A stretch of DNA of 64,000 bases from Anseranas semipalmata. Taxonomy: Eukaryota > Chordata > Aves > Anseriformes > Anseranatidae. Where the stretch lies: positions 130,546-194,545 of the forward strand of contig VXAA01001400.1 in the NCBI GenBank assembly GCA_013399115.1, in the 5' to 3' direction. Positions within the stretch are counted from its first letter, which is position 1. Each line of letters begins with the position of its first letter. Of this stretch, positions 1-11,700 are shown one piece after another. A program made the translations under genes and the position numbers. The notes beneath the pieces are model-generated. The model did no database searches, was not told the DNA's origin, and was given only the letters and a program-made list of their open reading frames with translations.

Positions 1-76
1 TGCTGGCAATTATGAGGCTTAGATCTTTCTGTAGGCAGCATATTGGTGGAGAAAGAACTGTGTATACAGTTTATTT

Positions 77-100
77 GGGAGAGGAGAGGAGAGGAGAGGA
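77..100. repeat. (GGAGA)n short tandem repeat
   Basis: GAGGA-type pentamer repeated about four to five times. Confidence 0.85.
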
Positions 101-3100
101 TCTATTAAAATCCTATACTTCTGGGACTGTCTTTGAAAGGCACATGATGTGACTCAAGTAGAGAAGTGATCAGCTCAGCCTGTAATAATTTAGATGTTCC
201 TGTTGCTATGGATACTTTTTTTTTTTTAAGGGAAACATACCATTATAATTTAAATTTCTAGTAACAAAAAGGCAGCATATTAAAAGTAATAAAAAATGCC
301 AGAGACATAACTGTTTTATTTTTTACTGTCACTTTTACTTGTGACAGCATATAGAAGTGATAAAATTGCCACATCTGAGGAGATTTAGTACTTTTACACA
401 TTTTATTACATTAATTAGGCTGGAGCTCATACATATGAGCATGTGATACAGGCAGTAACCAAGTGACAGGCCTAGTGCTGAGATGTCACATTAAAATTCA
501 TACTGCTAAGCAGGAGAAGGAAGGAGGGTTTTATCTAAAACAAGACCTGACAAGCAGCAAGTCTGGGGGCTGTTAAGGCAGGATTTGGTTAGGAATATGG
601 AAACATGAAAGTACAAGTCAAGTAACTCCCTACAAAGTATCATAATCAAAGGCTTTTAGGAAAAAAACTTTGCCTGGAGTGGTGTTATCATGAATGGGAT
701 TGTTAACAGCCAAGACAGAACCTGCCTCTGTGGTTTGCAGTGAGAAGGCATTTCTTTGCAAGAGGCTGACTTGTGAGAAGCAAGCATTGAGAAAACTTAG
801 TCCTGGGACTGTTTTCCTCTTACAATGAGCCTGGAGTTTGTGCTGGGGATGAGGTTGTTGCTAGCAATGCTGGAAAGAAAAAAAACCCTCAGAGGCACAA
901 AGTGAGCGATCTGCATTCAAATTTGCAGAGTGGCTGAAACCAGCCCCAAGGGGACAGTCTCCTCCAGAGTTTGTTTTAGAAGGAACTAACAGCCAAGTCC
1001 AGTGGCAAAATATACCATTTTAATGGTAACCACAGCACAGAAGAGAGGACGGAAAGAAAAACTTGATGGGAATCACCCCAATGTGCCCAGAGTGATGATG
1101 GCTCATTGATGGCCTGAGGCATGTCTTTTCTTCTACTTGTCCAAAAGGGCAATGGCAATATCAAAAGTTTGGGGCAAGCAGCCCTGCAGACACAGGTGCC
1201 TGGTCATTAATCTGAAAGAAGCTGAAAGCGACAAGGGTTTTGGTAATCAGATACCGTTTTTCTCAAGTCATGGTTTAAAAGAAATATGTAAGGGAGGAGA
1301 AGGAGGCACAACTACCTTATACAGCAGCATCACTGCCTCAAGTGGATGGCTGTTTTGTCACTAAAGCCACGACCGACAGCATTGTTCCTACCTCAGTACC
1401 TCGTTCTGGACAGAAGTCTTGGCTTGACTCCGCGTGCTTTAAAGGCAAGCCTTTAAAATCCATATTTTACGCCCTCTCTTATCTTTTCCAAGCTGCAAGT
1501 AGCAGCTGGGTAAGTGATAAATCACAGTAGTCAGCAGGGATTTTGGAGCCCAGACTTGACGGGGTTGATGTTTCAGAGCCTGCCTCTATTGGTATTTTCT
1601 TTTCCAGGAAGAGCAGTGACCCCCACGGCCCTGATGTAGGAACAGCAGCACTGGTTATAATCACACCTGACTCCTGGAAGAGAAAGGGAAAAGAAGGGCA
1701 GGAAGGTGGCACAAGAGCAGCACTGCTCCTTTGCTGCATTTGCTGGCACAGCCCTGCTCCTGTGACTCTCAGCAGCTTCCAGAGAGCCGCTCTGATCACC
1801 ACATGGGGAATAAGGAATGAGCACTTGATTGCAAAGGCACATCTCTGTGTTCACTGCTGAGGCTGACAGCTTTCTGGCGAGTTAATGCCCTGGGAGAGGT
1901 TTGGCGCTGCCAAAGGTGAGCGGTGCCAGCTGGGTCCTCGATGGGATGGAGAGCCCCAGGCTGCAGCTCCCTGCTCCAAGGCGCCTGGCTGCAGGCCAGC
2001 ACCAGCTGACGGCATACAGCCCTGAGAGCACAGCACTAATCTGCTTTCCAGGCAGAGCAGAGGGTGCTTTTGGCTCTGCTGGCCCAGGGAGCAGCTTTGC
2101 CATGCTGGGAGCTGCTCTGGAGCTGGGGAGTGAAAAGCAATCACTGCTATGAAAGATTGGAGCCCAGCGAAAGAAAGGACTATGTATATGTGTGTGTCCA
2201 GCATGAGAGCCTGGAGACAGTAAAATAACCTGTGCTTGGTCACTAATTGTGACCTACCTGCACATTTGAATCACTACATAACTGCCTCCAATCTTTCTGT
2301 TATTCCTACATCTGCTTTCTGTCTCCAGCTCTCTGGCTCCATTTACAGTCCCATCTCAGAAGACTTCCTCTTGCTGCAGCTTTTAATGACTTGACATCCC
2401 TTCTTTTTGTAAAGCCAATATTTCTTCTCTGAGCCAAGAACCAGCTGGAGATATTTGTTTTTAGGAGGGAAGAAAAATAACAACTAACTCCAAGCAACTC
2501 ACTATACTATTTCCCATTATCCTTCCCCTGGGCATTAGAGGAGAGGTGCTAAATAAATGAAGTAATACAGTATTAAGACTCCCTCTGTCATAAGCAGTAT
2601 CCACTCACTCCTGATCAGTTGGTTACAGTCATATGGCAGCTTGCTGCTAAGAAGGCTTTCGACTGGAGAGCTGGAAGCAGAGGCCCCACTCATTCGTTTC
2701 TTGTTTGTACCAGGTAATTTCACCAGCTTCTGATTCTGATGCTCATGGCCACCACGAGGCCATTGTTGTGGTGTGGGGTCCCCAGGGTCTCCTCCATGCC
2801 ACAGACAGGGAAAGCTTCTAGGTCTTCCTAAGTCCACATTGCATCTTACTTGGCTCCCAGCGTCCAACAAGGCTTATGCTGCCTAAACAGAAGGAGCCAC
2901 TCCAGGACCCTTTTTTTTCCTTTTTTTTNGGTACCTAACAGAGAATGTGTGCAACATGGGCACCTTCTCCCTGAAGTTACTACTGACTTGACGATCAAGG
3001 AGGGAATTGAGGCCCAAGGAATTCAGGGAAAGCTGGAGCAAAGGTTGTCAGCAGGGTTCCTCAGAAGGGGGTCATAACAAAGTTAACTTTATGACAAGTT

Positions 3101-4516
3101 TATAGATTTGCTGACACTGAAATTACGGCTTTTTCAGGAGATGTTTTCACACACATAAGGGATTTTGGCAGAATAACCCCACACTCCATGTTATGTGTGA
3201 GACTGCAGGCTCTGCAGCCACCTCCAAGTGGAAACTTTGACAAAAGTCATTTGCTAACATTGCATCATGTCTCTGGTCTTCCACTGCAATAGCGTCTCTT
3301 GCCATTAAGTGCTGCAAACCCTGGAAGAAGTTCAAGAGCAGAGACAGAGACATGCTTGCAAAATATCCCTTCAGAGCCATTTGCTGACCCATGGTGAGCT
3401 CCTCTTGAGCAACACCGCCACCCCACCCCCCAGCTGGAAACAAGACTTTCAGCAAAAATTGACTTTGCCAAGCATTTTTTTTTTCCTGGTTCAGCTCCCC
3501 TTGGCTTCAAAAGGGAAGAATCTCATCAGGGTCTGACAGTTTACTTTTGCCATTGCAGATAGCAGTCATGCAACACTGACATGTAGGAGCATAGGAGAGC
3601 AGTGTTCAACCAACACCCCAGCCCCCCCAGCCATGCTGAGTCAAAATGCACTTGTGCTTCTCAATGAGGACAGTTATGTCTGCTTGCTTCAGAGTATAGA
3701 AAACCTTGAACAGCAGCCCACGGCTCCCAGCACCCTGGGGCTGACTTTAAAAAAAAATAATACAGCATTCAGGTGTTCAGATGAAATGTTACTCTCTATT
3801 TGTACATTAAAAAAAGGGAGAGAGAAAAAAAGAAAAAAGATCTGGGCAATGACAGCCCTACAGCTCTTGCTCAAGCTTGGCACAAAGTTAGAAACTCTCT
3901 TGGCACTAAAGGGAGAGAGGAGGGAGGAAATAGAATTGCAGAGCTCAGTACTTGCTGCACTAAATGTTTTCATCCTTAACAATTCAGTGCTTCCTTATGC
4001 ACCTGCTACTGTGGAATCACACAGAGCCAGGCATGCTGTGTCCAACCGCTTTGGAGGCGATTTACCAAAAGTCACACTTTTTGCAAAAAGGAGGTGAGGG
4101 CAGGTCCCCACCCCTGCGCAGGGATTTAGTGACAGACCCCTCCCCATCTGTCACATACCTGATCCACATTTGTTCCTCAGCCCTCAGTCAGCATCTCCAG
4201 GCAGGTTTCCCCCAGCCATGCTGACAATCCACCGCTAACATTTGATCTTGGCCTCCCAGACAGCAGACCTGGTGTTTAGTGTTGCGACTCTTCTACGCAC
4301 CTGGGACATGGAGGATGCTGCAAGGAGGAAGCTGAGCCCTGAGTCAGCCAATTTGTAATATCAGACTTTGATTTGGCCTTGACTCACGTAACTCAAATGA
4401 CTATTACTCAAGAGCATTCATTGAATCGAGAGGAAATAGCAATGTCCAATAAACTTAACATGTAAACCCAGCCTGTAACTTGGCAGGAACAGGCTGAGTT
4501 AGTTTTTGTAGGCTGC

Positions 4517-4532
4517 GTGTGTGTGTGTGTGT
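4517..4532. repeat. (GT)8 microsatellite
   Basis: Eight GT units without interruption. Confidence 0.9.
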
Positions 4533-7050
4533 ATGCATTAAATGAGTTTAATGAGTTTCAGCACCAGCAGTTAAAGAAATTAGCTACAAACAGTGTGGTT
4601 TGCACTAGCTGCAGGTTTTTTTACTTTAGCAGGTGCTTTCAGGAGGGAGATGATTGAAGACAGGCTCTGAGTTAGTTCCCTTGCCCACACTGGCTACCCT
4701 CAGTAGGATGGACGGAGTTATTACATCCTATGCACACCCCATGCTAGTGCAGGATGACAGGCCAGCATTTTTCAGCAGATCTACAGCATGCACCCAAGGC
4801 TGTGCCACCACTTCTGCTGCTGAAGCTTCTCAAAGGGAGGAAGATGAGCAGCAAAGTTGTTCCACATCTCCGTCTGGAGAAACATGGGTCTGCGGTGAGT
4901 GGAGCCACCAGCTTCCCCAGCTGGCATTAGATGGTGCATGACTCCTCTCCATTTACCAAGGAGATTTGGGACAGCAATTCAGGGAGAGGTTGGCAGCTTG
5001 CAAATAAACTGAGCAGCCTCCCGCTCCCAGGAGCACAGTGTACATCGGACTGAGGGTCTGCATCACCCTGATAAGGGCTTACATCAGGGCTGGGGTGACT
5101 GTACCGAGGTCATTGTGCCCCATGGGAAGGTACTGGGGAGCAAGAAGCCAAACTGAGAGTATCATAAAGGCCATCAACCTTCCAAATGCAACCTTTTCCT
5201 AGGGAATAGAAGTGTTTAGATATTTAAAACCTTCTTAATGTTTTGAGTCAGAGGTTGAGACCCTGGCAAGAACCCACCAGCTGTGGTTAAAGGCAGTGGT
5301 TCAGCCCACATTGCACAGCGAGGTAGTGGGAAAGGCATTGTTTACCACAGGCAGCCTACCAAGCAGAGCGCTGCCTTTTCATGGCATAGCTGGGTATTTG
5401 TCTACTGAGCAAGGGAGCAGTGCAAACACGTTTGTGAGGACCCCCCCTCCCAGCTGCATCTCAACATGGTAAGTCCCTTCCTCCCTCTCTCCAAAGCACT
5501 CAGCCATCGGAGGTGAACGAAATAGATACTGAAAGCTTCTTAACCGACACTTAAAACAAAAAAAAAAAGTCACATCAAAACTAAAAGATGAATTTGTACC
5601 TCAGCACCACCATCAGTTACGCATGAAAGTGCGGACTGTCGGTATCCAATATGCATAATTTGAGCCATCTCCTTACACTGGAATAGGCAATTTAAACAGA
5701 AAAAGGAACTGTTGTTGTTGTTAGCATAACACTGCTGGAAGAGAGGCATCTCTGCAAAGTCCCTTTGCTCTGTCTCCACCCACAGCCCAGCTCTGTTATA
5801 CCCAATGGGAGAATGCCTGTACTCGCAGGTTAAATCTACTTGTCAGCATCCCCAGTTGAATTTCTGCATTTGCTTCCCAGATGAGTGTTAGCAGTGTGAT
5901 TAACCAGCAGCTGCAGGAGCCTGATTGCTCTAGAGCTTGCAGACAGAAAAAGCAGGAATTGCAGGGGGAGGCCGGATACACGAGGAAGTACAGTGCATTC
6001 TCTGTGCTGTTTTATTTAAAATGCAACTGTTAGACTCCCCTCAAGGGACAAGTACATTGCACAGTGACTCAGAAATACTATCAATTAAGAGATTTTTTTT
6101 TTTTCTTTTTAATGTTACCAGCACCAAATGTACCTGCAGATGAGACCAACCATCAACTCTTTCATCTTCTGTTATCATCCTTACCTAGAGGCTGATTCAG
6201 ATAAGCATGGGCTCAAGCAGGGGCAGAGTTACTGAGCAGTGACTGATTTTTGACAGTTACTGACTGTGAATGGTCACTTCCTGACCCTGTTAGCACATCC
6301 CCACATAGCACAGAAGGGAAGGCAGATGCTGCGCATCCTTCCACTAAATCCCTTGTGGCCACATCTAGCTCTGCTAAGTACTTCCTGGAGGCAGCGCTGC
6401 CACATAGTGTCTAACTGCAGCCATTGTTTTCCCACATGGATGGCCCTGGAAACAGTCTTCCAATGGATGCAAACTTCCGCTTCTCCCACTGTTTCTGGTT
6501 GCTTACTGCTATGCATCAAGGGAGAAAGAAAACTCAATCAGTTAGAAATATAAAGGCTTATACATATTAAAAACGCCATGGTAAAAGTAAAGTCACCCAG
6601 CACAGATGCTCCAAAAAATGGCAGAACTTTTACTTTTCTCCATAGATATTCTTTACAGCATTAGGTTTTCTTAAAAACTATATACATACATATATAGTAT
6701 TGTGCATTTCAGTATATGCTCCTCGAGTCTCTAGAAAAGGAGAAATATCAATATACAGAAAAAGCCTCACACTCCATTCCTGCAATACAAATTTTTTCCT
6801 TAGAAAGATCACCGCTCCCCCAGGGGTCAGGACAAGGTGCTTGCTACAACCACTTCTGCAGTTTTGGCATTGCTTATGCAACAGATTCGTGTCTCTACTG
6901 TGTGCCTCTGTAGCATAGACAAAATTTGAATAATTCCTTCAATCACAAGAGACTGATGCTACACATGAAATCAAGTAAGTCATGAGCACAGTAGTTTCAA
7001 GATATAAAATTGCTCTAAACACAATTTTGCAGGATAAACAGGGAACACAT

Positions 7051-7056
7051 TTTATT
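7051..7056 (-). terminator. Candidate LDLRAP1 polyadenylation signal AATAAA
   Basis: Canonical hexamer on the minus strand about 1.5 kb after the stop codon, followed by a T/GT-rich segment. An alternative hexamer lies at 6011-6016. Confidence 0.4.
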
Positions 7057-7816
7057 AAGAGATATGATGAGTTGCCTTCACAAGTCCTCAATACCTTATT
7101 ACAATAATGGGAAAAAATCAAACCTAAGTTAGAGTCACTCAGCTGTTTCCTGTTACAGCTGCCAAAGAGTTTTTTGTTTGTTTGTTTGCTTACAAGCAGT
7201 TTTAAGAGTTATAAAGAGCTGTCTGAGGAATGAATTAGTGTTTCAAAACCAAGTTCCAAGTTACAAATCTATAAAAGAGCTTAGTATATTTCACAGAAGG
7301 CCACAAACACTGCAAACTGTCAGTGCGACTATTTAGGATCATTAAACTTAATCTTTTAATTAGCATAAGCTTTATACCACCATTACTTACTTTCAGTTCC
7401 AGGAGTAGATGAAAACAGCTTCCCAAGCTTCACAGCAGATGTGGCTATCGGGGGGAAGAGGACTGGAGTATCACTGAAAGGGGCAACTTTTGCTAATTGA
7501 ACATCCAAGTATTGGTCTTGCCTAATCCAATTCCATTTGAGTCTATTGAGTGGATAACTACCAAATGTTTTTGAGACAGTAAAAAGGCATGCACAGCCAA
7601 ATCCACTTAGCAGAGCTAAGAACACACATCTATGGTGCTACTGGATTCACACAACCTGCAGCTTTCAACACACATTAGAAAAGCAGATTGGTTACTCCCT
7701 GATGCTTTTGCTTTTAAAACAAAAAAGCAACTGAGCCTTAGTATTTCGAGTCGTATCAGAAACAGTGCATGCGAGCAGTCAGTTTTGAAGCAGACCTGAA
7801 GCATTCCTTTTTTTCC

Positions 7817-7842
7817 TGTGTGTGTGTGTGTGGGGGGGGGGG
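7817..7842. repeat. (TG)n followed by an 11-base G run
   Basis: About eight TG units (7817-7832) run into eleven consecutive G (7832-7842). This lies in the inferred LDLRAP1 3' UTR, where the transcript would read C11 then (CA)n. Confidence 0.9.
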
Positions 7843-8568
7843 ATAAATAGCTTCTGAAGATGTTACAGGCACTGCTTACTTTGCCATTTTGGACCATTGT
7901 TTTCAGTTCAAGTTTTAAAGTGCAAAACTTCACAGAGTCTTTGGGTAAAAAGTGTCAATTCCCTTAAGAAGCTGGCAAAGAAAAAGCCAGAACATGTATG
8001 GGTGATTGACAACTGTGAGAGTATCACAGACCTTCCCAACAAAAGCAAGATCTCTGCTACCTCTTTGATTTTATCCCTCTAGCAGGTGCTGCAACTCTCC
8101 TCCCCTCAGCCCACACAGGTGATGCGTTGTTCAAGAAACAGTAGCATAGTAACAGTCGTCCTTGCAGCTGCATTTGCATCTGCAGATCTTTGTCTAGAAA
8201 TGTGTATACACAGAGACTTTGGTGTTGCATAGTCTTTTTCAGAGAGGAACAGGCACTGCTGATGGTTCTTCCATGGTATATTGCCACCTAATACTGTAGA
8301 TGCTCTACACACCTTCCAGTAATATATGTAAACTGTAACATCTATGAATAAATATGTTCAAGAGCATCTCATGGTTTAGATAAAAGCAAAGTAAAAAAAA
8401 AAATCAGCATTAGATTTCTAAAGCTTTGGTCTAAGCTGTGCTGTAACATCATCTGACTTGGTGAAGACCCCTCAGAAGAGTCCCTTGTGTACAGCACCTG
8501 GAAGAGCATGATTCAGTCCACAGACTTCTAGTGGTTATTCTAATGTCAGCTGTTAGGTGAATTTGACT

Positions 8569-8713
8569 TCAAAACATGAACTGATCATCTTTCTCGCCTG
8601 TATTTGAATCTATTTTATTCCAATCTACAGGTGAGAGCATTTCTGCATTCTGGATGTCTTGAGCCGTCAGTCCCGTGTCAAGAACATGAGGGTTTGTTCT
8701 TGACTGAGCAAGT
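8569..8713 (-). CDS. LDLRAP1: LDLRAP1 exon 9 (C-terminus and stop)
   Basis: 145 nt ending in a TGA stop at 8571-8569. It encodes LAQSRTNPHVLDTGLTAQD, IQNAEMLSPVDWNK and the acidic tail ending DDQFMF. It completes the FxxLxxxR AP-2 motif begun in exon 8. The acceptor TTCTCTCCCCTCTTAG is very strong. Confidence 0.96.
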
Positions 8714-11700
8714 CTAAGAGGGGAGAGAAACAAAAAGTAAGAACACAAATGCATGCAGTTTATAGCCTGGATGCTTGATGCATCTGTAATGCCAAATCCA
8801 AACTTCAGTTCTGCATTTCAAAATCCTCCAGCAGAAACACGTAATTCAACAATGGGAGAGCTGGCACATAACATTTGCAACTCTCTTGTTTGTAGCAGCT
8901 TTTCTGCTTGCTTATCCTAACATTTCCCCTACAGGCATCCAGGGAATTTGCAGTCTGGACATCCTATACATTCATGGTCTGGCAGAACAGTGTCTTTTTC
9001 CTCCTCTGAGCTATTGCTGGCGGGTGCATCAATAACTGGGTTCTTATCTCAGCATAAAGGCTCCACTGACCAAAGGAGCAGCCTTACTGCAGTGACTCAA
9101 TTTTCATGGTGTTGCAACTCACTGCCTGACACAGCCATTGTGGCAGCTCTCAGCAGCCCTCCTGCCTTCCAGGACCCAGGCCTAAACATTTAACTCTTTG
9201 GGCTAAGACACAACAAGTCTCAGATGTTTTTTAATAGCCCACAGGATCAGTTTAAAGGGTCTTCATCTCTGCAGGTCCTAGATGTTTCACAAAACGTAAC
9301 AAGCCCCACTGTGTTGTTGTGTTGTTAAATACCACTATGAAAATATAACACTGCAGCATCTGTTCTCCCAGTTCCAAAGGTTAATGCAAATATTTGGTGT
9401 TTCATATAGCAGAGGCATGGTGTTGAATAAACCTCAGATTAAACTAACCACAAATGCACTTTTTAATAAAGTAGAAAAATGACCAGCAAGGATGTTCTGG
9501 CAGGAGCACTTTCAAAAGCATCTGCCCCAGTGGATGTGCAGTCCAAATACCGTGTTACCCGAACACCAAGGGTGATGCAACAGCTCAGCATCCAGCAATG
9601 CAAAACAAAAGACTGCAACAAATCTGCTTAGTTAAGTAGCACAAGGAACAGAAGTGAGGAAAATAGATGACATTAAGACAACATCAAGCAGTCCCTTTAT
9701 CAAACATGACTTGGGACAGGGTTGCCATGGAAGTGGAAGCTGTAAATCATTCCCAAGACTCAAACAAAACACGAAAGTTCATTTCCTTAGGGCTGAGCAC
9801 ATAGTTTTTTGCACTGCAATATCCCCATCACCCTGCACAGGCCTGTCTGCACAAGGACAGACAGGATAACTCACCTGAAAGAAAACGGATTTGTTTAACA
9901 TTGCTGGATTGCTCAGTGTACACCTCCAGGGAAGATCTTAATTTGGACTGGAAAGTGAATTAAGCCACATGAAGTTATGGCCACGAATTCTGAATGTGCT
10001 CAGGTACATGAATTCAATATTGGTGCATCAGAGTTGCCTTGATGCAACCAAGCTGCAACAGGGACTCAGTGGAACAGGACTTGGCAGGGAGGGAGAACAT
10101 TGTCCTCAGCAGTTTGTTGTTGGTTTGGGGAAAGATGAGACTGAGGTACCAGGATCAGTCCAAACCTCATGGAGGGGCAAGGAAGGGTAAAGACCCCTGT
10201 GCCAGAAGCTGGGACCAGCATTGCCACAGCTAGCACAGGGGCTGGAAACAGGCAGCTCCAAACCTCCCTGGCAAGCAAGAGCGGACATGCTGGCTGCTTG
10301 AGGAATTAAATTTCCTATCACATACAGCCTCTCTCCCTCCTTAAAAGGTTGTCAAAATGTTGGCTTATCAGCCAGCCTCAGAGCCTATCTTTCAATTAGG
10401 AGCTGAGGTACTGATGGTGCAGCTGCCCAGGTCAGATCACGGCAGCTGCCTAGGTCAGATCACGGCAGCTGATTAGATTAGAAGCATTATGAAAAAGGCT
10501 GGTCCCCTGGGCTAGTCCCCAATGGCATGAACTTGTAAAGGTACTTATTAGAATTACCTTGAAAATGCCTCGTCGAGACCATCATCCATTTCCTTTTTTA
10601 AAGAGATAAAAAGAGAGAGAAGTAGTTGCTAAGAGAAGGCACAAAAGTATATTTAGAGATCTAACTCTGCACTTGAGCATGGCAGACATAAAATATATAT
10701 ATTGACTTCTGAGTGCCTAAAGCAACGCTCCTGTCAGCAATTTGCCTCCTTAAGCAGGTTTTATCTCACTCTCTGCACAAGCCACAGGGTAAGAAATGTA
10801 ACTCTGGGTGGTCCAGGCTTGCTCAGAGCAGGTCCTAGGGCTCAGGTTGGGGATGCTGCGCTCCACTCACAGCTCAGAGACAGGGGAAGGGGTTGGTGCT
10901 TTCCCACCGTCTCCAGAACAGTCTAATTCTGCCCCATTGACTGCACAGACTGGATCTGGCCCATCAGCTAGAGTAGATTTCCCTCTGGGGTCAACCAGGT
11001 CCCTCTGAAGAAGCCAATGCCCCCAAGTTCCCTGCTTGAAAATTGCCACCTTGCTCCAAATTGAGAGCTGGCTCCAAAGCATCCACATGCTGAGCCCTCC
11101 ACCATCCCCAGCCTGTTCTTTCATCAGTGCAAAGCAGAAGACACTGTTTTGACTGAAAGCATCTGTTTGCTCTTTATGCAGAGACACATTTTTAGCAGAG
11201 CTGATAGTGGGTGGCAGACAGCTACCTAGGACTGAGCAAAATGAGCCACGGCCCTCAGCTCTTCTAGCTCCTACCATGCGACTGGCACACACTGTAGGTT
11301 TTTGCTAGGAGGATGGACCTAGACAGAGCTCAGCAAGATGTTCCAGGCATTCCCTGGGACTTTTGTGGATCAGGAACCTGGAAAGCAACAATGTACCAGC
11401 AAAGGGCTGGACCTGCACAGCTTGAAAGCAACCCTGGGATCCTTATTCTCTGATCTGTTCTTTGAAGGGTTCTCAGGGAAAGCATTTGAGTTGCTTAGGG
11501 GAGAAAGGTTTCCCATGCAGAAAGACAGCCTTTTGAAAGGGCTTTGCTATGGACAGACTTGACTATTCCAAGAATTGTGTGATACATTTGCAGACTTGAT
11601 GTAATATGTAAAGTATGAAAACTCCACAAGAAGGTAGGGATCAGAGACTGCTGGTAAGCCTCCAGGATTTTATATGACTTGGAATTGATCTTCAGGTTTA

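Larger units (their letters stand above)
1..5990. other. Intergenic region left of LDLRAP1
   Basis: No supported exon. MAN1C1 follows LDLRAP1 in human, but none of its exons is seen. Open frames are short and unrelated to known families. The stretch holds simple repeats at 77-100 and 4517-4532, and one undetermined base at 2929 at the end of a T run. Confidence 0.7.
7030..8568 (-). other. LDLRAP1: LDLRAP1 3' UTR (3' end uncertain)
   Basis: Sequence downstream of the LDLRAP1 stop on the minus strand. A minus-strand AATAAA is at 7056-7051, with a GT/T-rich stretch just beyond, which would place cleavage near 7030. A second AATAAA at 6016-6011 could give a longer form of about 2.6 kb. The end is inferred from signals only. 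Confidence 0.5.

Noticed and set aside
181..235. X-box-like GTTGCTATGGATAC
   Set aside because: Two mismatches to the RFX consensus. The similar sequence GTTGCCATGGAAGT near 9721 also has two mismatches.
1..5990. Search for MAN1C1 exons
   Set aside because: Expected next gene by synteny, but no mannosidase-like coding sequence or CpG island was found. It is presumably beyond the left edge.
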